Counted from the first letter of the stretch, positions 44,023 through 52,856 are shown. The stretch: 64,000 bases of DNA from Flavobacterium sandaracinum (GCF_004349135.1 NZ_SMFN01000001.1:62001-126000), one strand, 5' to 3'. The notes: generated from the letters alone by a model not told the origin. A program made the numbers and translations.

Positions 44023-45464
44023 TTCTTGTTCATTACAAAATAATACACCGGAACTCCAAGCGCTACAATACACAAACCTAATCCCGTATTGAACGTATCA
44101 TAAATCAATAAAGTCAAACAAATTGCCGAGGTCACTATAATATAAATCGCTGGTACAACTGGATATCCAAACGCTTTATACGGTCTATCTGCGTTGGGTT
44201 CTTTTTTTCTAAGAATGAAAACACCCAAAATCGTTAGGATATAAAACAACAACGATGCAAAAGTGGCGTACGTCAACAAATCCCCAAATTTTCCCGAAAT
44301 ACAAAGCACACAAGCCCAAATACATTGTACCCAAAGCGCTTTTGCAGGCACCTGATTTTTATTCAGTTCAGTGGCTTGTTTAAAAAACAATCCATCTTTT
44401 GCCATGGCAAAAAACAATCGTCCTCCCGAAAGAATCAATCCACTATTACATCCAAAAGTAGAAACCATGATTAAAGCAGCCATTACAAAAACGCCTACAT
44501 TTCCCATAATCATACTTGCCGCCGCAGCGCCCACTCTATCATTACTGGCAAACATGATTCCGTTACTGGCAATATCAGCAGCGTCAGCAGTTCCCTGCAT
44601 TGGAAGCAAAGCCAAATAAGCCAGATTTGCTAAAACATAAATAACAGTTACAATTAAAGTTCCAAGAAACAAACTTCGCGGAATATTCTTTTTAGGTTCT
44701 TTAATTTCTCCTGCAATAAAAGTCACATTATTCCATGCATCACTAGAAAATAAGGAATTAATTATCGTTGCTCCGGCAGCGCCCAAAATTGCCATTCCAA
44801 CTAATTTTGTTACCGTAATCGTTCCGTCAGGATTTACAACCGTTTTACTGGCGTCCCACATATTTGCAAAATTATTAGACAAAACATCTGTTTGTAAACC
44901 AACATACAATCCTAAAATTATCAATGCAAAAAGCGCTATTAATTTAGCCGAAGTAAAGATCAACTGAACTGTCTTTCCACTTTCGACACCTTTAGTATTG
45001 ATGTATGTTAGCAGAATTATACTAAAAATAGCCAATACTTTTTGGTATGAAAAAACAAAACTAGTACCAACTGTAAACAGCGTTTGATCTAAAACAGGAA
45101 AGAAAATAGCAGCATAATTCGCAAAAGTAACTGCAATAGCTGCAATAACTCCCGTTTGAATTACCGTGAAAACAGTCCAACCGTACAAGAAAGAAATTAA
45201 TCTTCCGTAAGCGCGTTGTATATAAACGAACTGTCCTCCCGCATTAGGCATCATTCCAGCCAATTCTCCATAACTCAACGCAGCAGCAACAGTAATTAAT
45301 CCAGTTACCAACCAAATTACCAATAGCCAGGCAGCCGAACCAATATCTCTTGCCATGGCGGAGGTAACAATGAAAATCCCGGATCCTATCATGGAACCAG
45401 CAACTAAACTCGTGGCATCTATTAATCCTAAAGAACGTTTTAACTCGGTTTTATTTTCTGACAT
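44016..45464 (-). CDS. APC-family amino-acid permease
   Basis: The 482-residue protein has about twelve transmembrane segments and the APC signature at its start (LGLIDATSLVAGSMIGSGIFIVTSAMARDIGSAAW), where the GSGIF loop binds the substrate backbone. NAGGQFVYIQRAYG and NVTFIAGEIKEPKKNIPRSL are further APC landmarks. It carries an amino acid by cation symport or exchange; the specific substrate is not evident. It converges on the Fnr-type gene, and upstream lies the repeated tract after mazG. Confidence 0.87.
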   Translation of the reverse strand: MSENKTELKRSLGLIDATSLVAGSMIGSGIFIVTSAMARDIGSAAWLLVIWLVTGLITVAAALSYGELAGMMPNAGGQFVYIQRAYGRLISFLYGWTVFTVIQTGVIAAIAVTFANYAAIFFPVLDQTLFTVGTSFVFSYQKVLAIFSIILLTYINTKGVESGKTVQLIFTSAKLIALFALIILGLYVGLQTDVLSNNFANMWDASKTVVNPDGTITVTKLVGMAILGAAGATIINSLFSSDAWNNVTFIAGEIKEPKKNIPRSLFLGTLIVTVIYVLANLAYLALLPMQGTADAADIASNGIMFASNDRVGAAAASMIMGNVGVFVMAALIMVSTFGCNSGLILSGGRLFFAMAKDGLFFKQATELNKNQVPAKALWVQCIWACVLCISGKFGDLLTYATFASLLFYILTILGVFILRKKEPNADRPYKAFGYPVVPAIYIIVTSAICLTLLIYDTFNTGLGLCIVALGVPVYYFVMNKKE

Positions 45465-45481
45465 TGGTAATTTTATTATTT

Positions 45482-45550
45482 AAAACTGAACACTAATCCT
45501 GAAGTATCGGGACTTAAATCTGAGCACTGATTACTAAAACTGAACACTAA
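45482..45550. repeat. Degenerate short direct repeats upstream of the permease
   Basis: AAAACTGAACACTAA occurs at 45482-45496 and 45536-45550, with a related TGAGCACTGATTACTAA between them. This looks like a decayed short tandem repeat. Confidence 0.5.
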
Positions 45551-45564
45551 AAACACTACAACTT

Positions 45565-45720
45565 CTTCGCTTCCTCCCAAAATTGAGTTATTTGGAAATC
45601 ATAGATTTCCAATTCCTATTTGTTAGGAAGACGCTTCGCTTCCTCCCAAAATTGAGTTATTTGGAAATCATAGATTTCCAATTCCTATTTGTTAGGAAGA
45701 CGCTTCGCTTCCTCCCAAAA
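45565..45720 (-). repeat. 69-bp tandem repeat covering the mazG 3' end
   Basis: Two full 69-bp units (45565-45633 and 45634-45702) and an 18-bp partial unit (45703-45720) inside mazG. Each unit is 23 codons long in the mazG frame, ends in TAG, and contains a small hairpin GGAAATC-tat-GATTTCC. Confidence 0.92.
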
Positions 45721-46467
45721 AATATCCATTTCAGCTAAAGTCATGTCCATTAGGGGTTTTCCTAATTCTCCTGCTTTACTTTCTAGATATTGAAAGCGTT
45801 TGATGAATTTTTTATTAGTACGCTCCAAGGCGTCTTCGGGATTTACATTTAGAAATCGGGCATAGTTAATCATCGAAAATAGAACATCTCCAAATTCGGC
45901 TTCAATTTTATCCTGATCACCTGCTTCAACCTCAACTTGTAATTCTTCCAATTCCTCTTGAACCTTATCCCAAACCTGATGGGATTCCTCCCAATCAAAT
46001 CCTACTGCTTTCACTTTATCCTGAATTCGGCTTGCTTTTACTAATGCGGGTAAACTTCTTGGAACACCTTCCAGTACCGACTTTTTGCCTTCCTTTAACT
46101 TTAGTTTTTCCCAGTTTTGTTTTACTTCTTCTTCATCTTTAACTACAACATCACTGTAAATATGTGGATGACGGTGAATCAGTTTATCGCAAATTTCATT
46201 GCACACATCAGCCATATCAAAATCATTCGTCTCGCTTCCTATTTTGGCATAAAAAACAATATGCAATAGCAAATCACCTAATTCTTTTTTGACTTCGATC
46301 AAATCATTGTCCAGAATTGCATCGCCTAATTCATAGGTTTCTTCAATAGTCAAATGACGCAAAGTTTGCATGGTTTGCTTCTTGTCCCAAGGACATTTTT
46401 CGCGCAAATCATCCATAATGTCTAGTAATCTCTCGAAAGCTTGCAGTTGATTTTGTCTTGAATTCAT
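45685..46467 (-). CDS. mazG: Nucleoside triphosphate pyrophosphohydrolase MazG
   Basis: MazG hydrolyses (d)NTPs to monophosphates and pyrophosphate, cleaning the nucleotide pool. The 260-residue protein has two MazG units: CPWDKKQTMQTLRHLTIEETYEL with the EExxE-type helix and ELGDLLLHIVFYAKI, then EFGDVLFSMINYARFLNV. DMTLAEMDIFWEEAKR is the normal end. The stop at 45685 lies within a 69-bp tandem duplication, so the C-terminal WEEAK segment is present again, in frame, after the stop. Confidence 0.93.
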   Translation of the reverse strand: MNSRQNQLQAFERLLDIMDDLREKCPWDKKQTMQTLRHLTIEETYELGDAILDNDLIEVKKELGDLLLHIVFYAKIGSETNDFDMADVCNEICDKLIHRHPHIYSDVVVKDEEEVKQNWEKLKLKEGKKSVLEGVPRSLPALVKASRIQDKVKAVGFDWEESHQVWDKVQEELEELQVEVEAGDQDKIEAEFGDVLFSMINYARFLNVNPEDALERTNKKFIKRFQYLESKAGELGKPLMDMTLAEMDIFWEEAKRLPNK

Positions 46468-46486
46468 CAGAAATTGTTTTTGGTAA

Positions 46487-46526
46487 AAATAAAAAAATCC
46501 TGTTCAGAAAATAGCTGAACAGGATT
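46487..46526 (-). terminator. Terminator between DUF5606 gene and mazG
   Basis: AATCCTGTTCAG (46496-46507) pairs with CTGAACAGGATT (46515-46526). On the minus strand a T-rich run follows, so it ends the DUF5606 transcript upstream of mazG. Confidence 0.75.
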
Positions 46527-46547
46527 AAATATTATTGTAGTGTACAA

Positions 46548-47036
46548 TTACTCTTTTTTAGCTTTTGCTTTTTTAGCAGGAGCTTTCACCTCAGCTTCAG
46601 GAGTTTCTTCACCAACAGCTGCAACTTCTTCAGTAACAACTGCAACTGGAGCTTCATCTGTAACTAATCCTTTTGCTTGAAGCATGTTGTACCAGTTTAA
46701 AACTTTTTTGATATCAGAAGGATACACTCTTTCTTCATCATAATCTGGTAAAATTTCTTTGAAGTAAGCTGTTAATTTAGCGTTGTCTTCTTTATGAGAA
46801 AGTGCTGGACCTTTGCTTTCTTTTTCAGCAATTTTTTGCATGATCTCAGCTAATGGTTTTTCGCCTTCATACGTGTAAATTGAAATTTCAGACAATAAAC
46901 TCACATTACTTTTTAAGTTTACGGTGATTTTTTTTCCATCTAATAATGATTCAGCAACAAATCCCGTACGAGTTTGTACTCTTAATACATATAAACCTGG
47001 TTTCCCAGAAATGGCTAATATTTTTTCTAAATTCAT
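46548..47036 (-). CDS. DUF5606 protein
   Basis: The 162-residue protein starts MNLEKILAISGKPGLYVL and has a small beta-rich domain up to about residue 60, then a helical part (KVLNWYNMLQAKGLV). An Ala/Glu/Lys-rich tail ends in KKAKAKKE. It belongs to the conserved Bacteroidota DUF5606 group of unknown function, often found with def and mazG as here. It is 87 bp after def on the same strand. The basic tail could contact nucleic acid; no enzyme motif is visible. Confidence 0.82.
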   Translation of the reverse strand: MNLEKILAISGKPGLYVLRVQTRTGFVAESLLDGKKITVNLKSNVSLLSEISIYTYEGEKPLAEIMQKIAEKESKGPALSHKEDNAKLTAYFKEILPDYDEERVYPSDIKKVLNWYNMLQAKGLVTDEAPVAVVTEEVAAVGEETPEAEVKAPAKKAKAKKE

Positions 47037-47123
47037 GTTTTGTGTAATTATTATTAAGAATTTGACTTATTATTTTTTCTTTTAAAACCAAAAATCATAC
47101 CAAGCGAAGCTGTTACTAAATTT

Positions 47124-47711
47124 TTATCTTCCTTTTTTAGCAAAAAATTTCATGCGGTAATCTTGGAACGTTTTTCCCTCTAAGATGTTTTTCAGTTTCT
47201 TTTGAATTAATCGTTTTTTTAATGATGAAATTTTATCGGTAAATAAAATCCCTTCAATATGATCGTATTCATGTTGGATTACTCTAGCAATTAACCCGTC
47301 AAAAACTTCCGTTTTCATAACAAAATCCTCTTCGCAATATTCGATTGTGATAGTTGGATTTCTGTAAACATCTTCTCTAACATCAGGAATACTAAGACAT
47401 CCTTCATTAAAACTCCACTCTTCGCCCTCTTCTTTTATCATTTTTGCATTGATAAAAGTTTTTTTGAATCCCTTTAATTCTTTTTGTTCCGCATCTTCTA
47501 ATTCTTCATCATCACTAAAAGGGGTGGTATCAATTACAAATAAACGAAGCGCTAATCCTACTTGTGGCGCAGCAAGTCCAACACCGTAGGCATTATACAT
47601 TGTTTCGTACATGTTAGCAATCGTTTCTTTCAAGTTTGGATGTTCTTTTGAAACAACTTCTCCTGTCTTTCTTAAGACTGGATCGCCATATCCTATAATT
47701 GGTAAAATCAT
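47124..47711 (-). CDS. def: Peptide deformylase
   Basis: The enzyme removes the formyl group from N-terminal fMet on nascent proteins. All three motifs are present: GVGLAAPQVG, EGCLSIP with the metal-binding Cys, and QHEYDHIEG with the HExxH pattern as HEYDH. The 195-residue length is normal. It heads a run with DUF5606. The partner fmt is not in the window. Confidence 0.95.
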   Translation of the reverse strand: MILPIIGYGDPVLRKTGEVVSKEHPNLKETIANMYETMYNAYGVGLAAPQVGLALRLFVIDTTPFSDDEELEDAEQKELKGFKKTFINAKMIKEEGEEWSFNEGCLSIPDVREDVYRNPTITIEYCEEDFVMKTEVFDGLIARVIQHEYDHIEGILFTDKISSLKKRLIQKKLKNILEGKTFQDYRMKFFAKKGR

Positions 47712-47859
47712 CGTATCGTATTAAAAATTATCTTCTGAAAAAGGAATAAATTTCCATTTGATTCAGTTTGCAAAAATAGTAAAAAAATAGACAATGAATA
47801 ATCCTCCGTTAATAATTAGCTAATATTTATAATTTAAGGCAAAAGACATCCTTTTATCC

Positions 47860-47889
47860 TTTGTATCATTCCTACAAATAGTACCTTTG
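47860..47889 (+). promoter_or_regulatory. Promoter of the FUSC-type gene (TTTG-N18-TACCTTTG)
   Basis: TTTG (47860-47863) and TACCTTTG (47882-47889) are 18 bp apart, a full consensus match. Transcription would start near 47894, which excludes the TTG at 47887 as a start codon and leaves the ATG at 47905. Confidence 0.7.
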
Positions 47890-47904
47890 CATGTTTACAA
47901 TGAT

Positions 47905-50118
47905 ATGTTTTACAAAATCCAGAAATTTGCCGACAGCACTTATTTTACTAATGCTATAAAAGTTACCATAGCAGCAGTCATACCAGTTGTGGTATTTTCC
48001 TATTTAGGTAAATTTGAAATGGGTTTTGCCATGGCTCTTGGGGCATTTTTTACCTATCCTAGTGATATTCCAAGTAGTTTAAACCATAAAATAAATGGTA
48101 TTCTTGTCACTGCTTTTCTGGTTTCTGGTATTAATCTCCTAGTTAATATTGTTTATCCTTATTCTTGGATTCTATATCCTTTTTTAGCAGTATTGATTTT
48201 CCTGATATCGATGATATCCGTTTATGGTCAACGGGCTACCATGGTTTCTTTCTCCTGCTTAATTTCTCTTTCATTAGCATTTGCCAGCATCAATACCGGT
48301 TGGACAATGGTATTTCACTCAGGTTTAATTCTTGCTGGAAGTTTATTCTACCTGCTCATTTCCGTTATTTTTCATTACCTCAAACCGCATCGGTATATCG
48401 AATTTCAAATTGCTGATTGCATCAAACTAACAGCTAAATACTTGAAACTTAGGGGCGATTTGTGGACGTTGAATGCTGATAAAAAATCAATCATAGAAAA
48501 ACAATTACACCTTCAAGTTGAACTGAACACCATTCATCAAAACATAAGGGAAGTTCTAATCAATAATCATACTACTTCCGGTTCTTCCAATCAAAATCGT
48601 AAAATGCTTTTGGTTTTTATTTCCTTGGTTGAAATTCTTGAACTCGCGTTATCCACAGCTTTTGATCATGATAAATTACATCAAAAATTTGATGATCATC
48701 CAAATGTTTTATTAAGCTATCAACGTTTAGCTTACAATCTGGCGGCAAGTTTAAAGCAATTATCCAAAAGTGTAAAAAAGGACACGAAGTTTACTCCCAA
48801 AAACACTTTGCTGCGTGATTTGAATTTATTGCAATTCTCCATTGTAGATTATGAAAATGATTTAGGAAAAACAACTGCTTCCGAAGGAGTTTTTATGTTG
48901 ACGACGATGTTACAATATGCTGAAAAACAAGTCGAAAAAATAAAAATTGTCGAACGTGCTTTTACACTTACTTTCAATTCGCAGGATTTTAAAGGAATCG
49001 ATACCGACTTAGAAAAATTCCTGACTCCACAATATTATCCGTTGAGCACTTTGACCCAAAACTTGAGTTTTTCTTCCACTATTTTCAGACATTCCTTGCG
49101 CCTAGCCATAACATTAATGGTTGGTTTTATCATTGGACAATTTCTACCGTTCCACAATGTATACTGGATTCTGCTGACCATAATTGTCATTATGAGACCG
49201 GGTTATGGTCTAACAAAAGAACGTTCTTTTCACCGAATAATTGGCACAGTGATTGGCGGATTAGTAGCATTTGGGATTCTTTTCATCGTAAAAGACAACT
49301 TCATAATCAGTGTTCTTTCTATTGTTTGTATGCTATTGGGATTCTCTTTTACTCAAATTAATTATAAGGTGAGCGCCATTTTTGTCACCATGTATGTCGT
49401 TTTTATTTATGGAATAATTACACCTAATATTGGTGATTTAGTTCAATATAGAATACTGGATACGCTTGTAGGTGCAACTTTAGCCTTTTTGGCAAACCAC
49501 TTTTTATGGCCATCCTGGGAGTTTTTAAACATTCCTGTTCATTTAGAAAAGGCAATCAAGGCGAACCAAGATTATCTGAAAGAAATTTCTCTTTTTTACA
49601 ATAAAAAAGGAACCATTTCTACCTCTTATCGCTTAGCGCGAAAAAATGCTTTTATCGAAATTGGTAATCTGATGGCTTCGTTTCAAAGAATGGTTCAAGA
49701 ACCTAAATCAAAGCAAAGACAAATGCCACAAGTATACAAACTGACCGTTTTAAATCATTCTTTACTGTCTTCTTTGGCTTCGTTGGGAACTTATATTCAG
49801 TCCCACAAAACTACAACCGCATCAGAAGCGTTTAATGTAGTCGTTGCTACTGCCATTAAAAACTTAGATAATGCCATTCTAATCCTGAAAGAAAATCATG
49901 TAGCATTCAAAGAAAACCTTCCTCAAGAAGATCTGGCGTTGCGCTTTACAGAGCTGAAAAATATACGGGAAAAGGAGTTGAAAGAAGGAATCCCTATCGA
50001 TGAAGAGGCGTTTCAACAGAAAATGCAGGAAGCGCAATTGGTAATTGAACAATTAATCTGGTTGACTAATTTATCCGAAAATATTTTGAAAACAACAAAA
50101 ATACTAAAGAAAACGTAA
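47905..50118 (+). CDS. FUSC-family (YccS/YhfK-like) inner membrane protein
   Basis: The 737-residue protein has two blocks of about six transmembrane helices (residues about 15-160 and 395-530), each followed by a long cytoplasmic helical domain. This repeats the FUSC/YccS layout. RPGYGLTKERSFHRIIGTVIGG in the second block is the FUSC signature. Members are related to aromatic-acid exporters (AaeB), but the physiological substrate of YccS-like proteins is unknown. It is a single gene with a clear promoter and a terminator at 50122. Confidence 0.85.
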   Translation: MFYKIQKFADSTYFTNAIKVTIAAVIPVVVFSYLGKFEMGFAMALGAFFTYPSDIPSSLNHKINGILVTAFLVSGINLLVNIVYPYSWILYPFLAVLIFLISMISVYGQRATMVSFSCLISLSLAFASINTGWTMVFHSGLILAGSLFYLLISVIFHYLKPHRYIEFQIADCIKLTAKYLKLRGDLWTLNADKKSIIEKQLHLQVELNTIHQNIREVLINNHTTSGSSNQNRKMLLVFISLVEILELALSTAFDHDKLHQKFDDHPNVLLSYQRLAYNLAASLKQLSKSVKKDTKFTPKNTLLRDLNLLQFSIVDYENDLGKTTASEGVFMLTTMLQYAEKQVEKIKIVERAFTLTFNSQDFKGIDTDLEKFLTPQYYPLSTLTQNLSFSSTIFRHSLRLAITLMVGFIIGQFLPFHNVYWILLTIIVIMRPGYGLTKERSFHRIIGTVIGGLVAFGILFIVKDNFIISVLSIVCMLLGFSFTQINYKVSAIFVTMYVVFIYGIITPNIGDLVQYRILDTLVGATLAFLANHFLWPSWEFLNIPVHLEKAIKANQDYLKEISLFYNKKGTISTSYRLARKNAFIEIGNLMASFQRMVQEPKSKQRQMPQVYKLTVLNHSLLSSLASLGTYIQSHKTTTASEAFNVVVATAIKNLDNAILILKENHVAFKENLPQEDLALRFTELKNIREKELKEGIPIDEEAFQQKMQEAQLVIEQLIWLTNLSENILKTTKILKKT

Positions 50119-50121
50119 CGA

Positions 50122-50164
50122 AAAAGGCGCTGAAATTAGATACAATCTAAATTCCAGCGCCTTT
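50122..50164. terminator. Bidirectional terminator between FUSC-type gene and mqo
   Basis: AAAGGCGCTG and AATTAGAT pair with ATCTAAATT and CAGCGCCTTT, with A-rich and T-rich flanks. Confidence 0.8.
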
Positions 50165-50181
50165 ATTATTTTGAAGAAATT

Positions 50182-51678
50182 CTAATTATTCAGTTTTAAA
50201 ACACTAGCCGTTTCTTGTCTTACTTTCGTTAATAAATCAGGGTTTTCGTTTAATTTCTGACCAAAAGAAGGAATCATCATTTTTAATTTTTCCTGCCATT
50301 CCGGCGTTTCAAATTGATCTTTAAAACACCTTCCAATCAAATCCACCATTATAGAAACGGCCGTTGAAGCACCTGGCGAAGCACCTAGCAAAACAGATAA
50401 AGTTCCATCAGCAGTAGTGATGACTTCGGTACCAAACTCCAGAATACCACCTCCTTTTTCATCTTTCTTAATTACTTGGACGCGTTGTCCTGCACGTTCC
50501 AGAACCCAATCTTTAGATCGTGCTCCAGGTACATATTCTCTCAAAGCATTTATTCTATCTTTGGGTGACTGACGCACTTGCTCAATCAAATATTTGGTAA
50601 GGGGAATATTCTTGATACCAGCAGTTATCATCGGAATGATATTATCAGGTTTAATAGATAAAGGCAAATCTGAATAAGAGCCGTTCTTTAAAAACCGAGT
50701 TGAAAAACCAGCAAAAGGGCCAAAAAGTAATGCTTTTTCTCCATCAATCATTCGGGAATCAATGTGCGGCACAGACATTGGTGGTGCACCAACACTAGCT
50801 TTACCATATACTTTGGCCTGATGTTTTGCAATCACTTCCGGATTGGTACATTTTAGCCATTGCCCGCTCACCGGAAAACCTCCATATCCCTTTCCTTCTG
50901 GTACATCTGCTTTTTCTAATAATGGTAAGGAACCACCACCAGCACCTATGAAAACAAACTTGGTGTATGCTTTTTTCTTTTGGCCTGTAGCCAAATCAGT
51001 AATTTTTATTCTCCAAGATTTATCGTCTCTTTGTTTTAGTTTTTGAACTTCATGATTAAAATGAATGGTTACGCCTTCTAATTTTGTTAAATAACCAAAA
51101 ATACTTCGGGTTAATTCTCCAAAATTGACATCCGTACCAATTTCCATGGAGGTAGCGGCAACTTTATCAGACTCTTTTCTACCTTCCATAACCAAAGGCA
51201 TCCATTTTTTCAACTCTGAAAAATCCGTGCTGAAAACCATTTCTTGAAAAAGAGGATTCGCTCGTAAAGCTTCAAATCTCTTTTTGAGGTAGTCCACATT
51301 TTTTTCACCCCAAACAAAACTAAGGTGTGGAATACTTTTTATAAAATTTTCTGGAGATGGAACTTTATTTTCTTCAACGAGATATGCCCAAAACTGTCGG
51401 GAAACCTCAAAAGATTCCGCAATACTAATTGCTTTTTTAGGATTAATGCTTCCGTCTTCACTTTCTGGAGTATAATTGAGTTCACAAAAAGCAGAATGTC
51501 CGGTCCCAGCATTATTCCAAGCATCAGAACTTTCGGCGGCGGCAATATCTAAGCGCTCGTAAATTTCAATTTTGATATCCGGCTGCAACTCTTTTAGGAT
51601 TAAACCAAGAGTGGCGCTCATAATTCCAGCTCCTATCAGAACTACTTCACTATTTGTACGTATGGTTGTATCAGGCAT
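50182..51678 (-). CDS. mqo: Malate:quinone oxidoreductase
   Basis: The FAD enzyme oxidises malate to oxaloacetate and reduces menaquinone at the membrane, bypassing NAD-dependent malate dehydrogenase. The N-terminal VVLIGAGIMSATLG is the dinucleotide-binding loop. AWNNAGTGHSAFCELNYTPE, FIGAGGGSLPLLEKA and GASPGASTAVSIM are Mqo signatures. The 498 residues are full length. A -7 box (TATCTTTG on the minus strand, 51697-51704) lies 19 bp upstream. Confidence 0.95.
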   Translation of the reverse strand: MPDTTIRTNSEVVLIGAGIMSATLGLILKELQPDIKIEIYERLDIAAAESSDAWNNAGTGHSAFCELNYTPESEDGSINPKKAISIAESFEVSRQFWAYLVEENKVPSPENFIKSIPHLSFVWGEKNVDYLKKRFEALRANPLFQEMVFSTDFSELKKWMPLVMEGRKESDKVAATSMEIGTDVNFGELTRSIFGYLTKLEGVTIHFNHEVQKLKQRDDKSWRIKITDLATGQKKKAYTKFVFIGAGGGSLPLLEKADVPEGKGYGGFPVSGQWLKCTNPEVIAKHQAKVYGKASVGAPPMSVPHIDSRMIDGEKALLFGPFAGFSTRFLKNGSYSDLPLSIKPDNIIPMITAGIKNIPLTKYLIEQVRQSPKDRINALREYVPGARSKDWVLERAGQRVQVIKKDEKGGGILEFGTEVITTADGTLSVLLGASPGASTAVSIMVDLIGRCFKDQFETPEWQEKLKMMIPSFGQKLNENPDLLTKVRQETASVLKLNN

Positions 51679-51696
51679 AACTAGATTTTAAAAATG

Positions 51697-51704
51697 CAAA
51701 GATA
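51697..51704 (-). promoter_or_regulatory. -7 promoter element of mqo
   Basis: TATCTTTG on the minus strand, exact TAnnTTTG. A -33 TTTG at standard spacing is not seen. Confidence 0.5.
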
Positions 51705-51797
51705 ATTTATATAATTGCAAAAAAAAGCATAAATTTTGACTCAAAAGTTACATTTTTCAACCCTTTTTACCGGAAACACTGCTTTTTAATATTTATT

Positions 51798-52214
51798 TTA
51801 AAATCTTTTTCGGGTCAAATAGTCCTGAAGCATTATTGTGGCCGAAATTTCGTCTATTAATGCTTTATTCTGCCGTTGTTTCTTACTCATTCCGCTGTCA
51901 ATCATGGATTGGAATGCCATTTTTGATGTAAAGCGTTCATCTACCCGAATCACTTTCATATCGGGAAAATGATTGGTAAAATGCGTTACAAATCCTTTAA
52001 TGATGGAAGCACTTTCGGAAGGTTCGCCATTCATTTGTTTGGGTTCACCAATAAGAACAGCTTCAACTTTCTCTTTGGAAAAATAGTCTTTTAAAAAAGC
52101 GATTGCAGTTGTAGATGGAATGGTTGTCAATCCGGAAGCTATGATTTGCATTTCATCGGTAACGGCTATTCCGGTTCGTTTTTGTCCGTAATCTATGGAG
52201 AGAATTCTTGGCAT
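51798..52214 (-). CDS. ruvX: RuvX/YqgF (RNase H-fold, pre-16S rRNA processing)
   Basis: The 138-residue protein has the YqgF RNase H fold: ILSIDYGQKRTGIAVTD with the first catalytic Asp, VLIGEPKQMNGEPSE, and RVDERFTSKMAFQ with the conserved DERxT. The C-terminal ALIDEISATIMLQDYL gives the last Asp/Glu. In E. coli it finishes the 5' end of 16S rRNA, and a Holliday junction role has been proposed. It is separated from mqo by 119 bp and is likely a single gene here. Confidence 0.93.
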   Translation of the reverse strand: MPRILSIDYGQKRTGIAVTDEMQIIASGLTTIPSTTAIAFLKDYFSKEKVEAVLIGEPKQMNGEPSESASIIKGFVTHFTNHFPDMKVIRVDERFTSKMAFQSMIDSGMSKKQRQNKALIDEISATIMLQDYLTRKRF

Positions 52215-52353
52215 TTTGTTTTTTTAAAGATAAATAAGGAATTGGTAATTAAAATTAGTAAGATATAACAGGATATTAATTCCCAAACATATTAGTAAGC
52301 GTGTGTAAGACAAATTGCAATTTTATACTTTTTCACAGAAAACTAGACTACCA

Positions 52354-52416
52354 TTTTGTCATTCCGACGAAGGAGGAATCTCATTATATGATTCCTCCTT
52401 CGTCGGAATGACAAAA
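52354..52416. repeat. Dispersed palindrome CATTCCGAC...GTCGGAATG, copy C (perfect)
   Basis: Perfect 27-bp arms (52354-52380 and 52390-52416) around a 9-nt loop. An arm reads GTCATTCCGACGAAGGAGG. Copies A (25806) and B (25963) belong to the same family. It abuts the truncated toxin remnant. Confidence 0.85.
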
Positions 52417-52425
52417 TAAAAAAGG

Positions 52426-52467
52426 TTACTGCAATTTATCAGAGCCCTTAGCAACCTTAATTCTCAT
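52426..52467 (-). pseudogene. Toxin remnant (first 13 codons)
   Basis: The ATG at 52467 overlaps the antitoxin end (ATGAGAATTAA), as in type II toxin-antitoxin operons. The frame reads MRIKVAKGSDKLQ and then stops, 9 bp before the palindrome at 52354-52416. MRIKVA resembles the first strand of RelE/ParE-like toxins, but the fragment is too short to assign. The rest of the gene is missing. Confidence 0.45.
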
Positions 52468-52690
52468 ACTTAGAAATTGTTTCCTCAAGTATAGCATCTA
52501 CCTCATCCAAAGTGAAAAATTTTGCTGTTCCATCTTTAATCTTAGCCAAAGAAATATCAAGTTTTTTCTTTTTCTAATCGAAATTAGGATCTTCCTGAAC
52601 AATTTTTAGTTCATCAGATGAAAACGAACTTAATAGCTCTAGAATTTTGGCTTTTATTTTTGGTTGAAATTCTAATCTTATTGTTTCCAT
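52457..52690 (-). pseudogene. Antitoxin-like gene with in-frame TAG
   Basis: The frame begins METIRLEFQPKIKAKILELL and would give a 77-residue protein ending TLDEVDAILEETISKYEN, but codon 39 is TAG (52574-52576). The flanking sequence stays in frame after the stop, so a single base change explains it. The size, the acidic ends and the overlap with a downstream start fit a type II antitoxin whose partner was lost. Alternatively the TAG is a sequencing error. Confidence 0.6.
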
Positions 52691-52810
52691 AATCCTTTTG
52701 TTTGATATACAAAGATATAACTTTTCACAAAGTAAAACCGAAACTTATTCTTCTACACAGACAATCAAACAAGAAGTTAAATCTGTAACATTTTCAACTC
52801 ATTTTGCTTT

Positions 52811-52839
52811 TTTGCTTTTGGTTAAAAATCCTATCTTTG
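52811..52839 (+). promoter_or_regulatory. dapD promoter (TTTG-N17-TATCTTTG)
   Basis: TTTG (52811-52814) and TATCTTTG (52832-52839) are 17 bp apart. A start near 52844 fits the ATG at 52857 and excludes the upstream reading frame from 52698. Confidence 0.65.
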
Positions 52840-52856
52840 TCAAAAATTATCAAAAA

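Larger units (their letters stand above)
52215..52856. other. Long intergenic region with palindrome, dead toxin-antitoxin genes and dapD promoter
   Basis: This 642-bp gap has no intact gene. From left to right it holds AT-rich leader of ruvX, a perfect 27-bp palindrome (52354-52416), remnants of a toxin and antitoxin pair (52426-52690), and the dapD promoter (52811-52839). Confidence 0.7.

Noticed and set aside
52698..52856. 53-codon upstream extension of dapD
   Set aside because: A consensus promoter lies in it and DapD proteins begin MNPLQ or similar; the ATG at 52857 gives the normal length.
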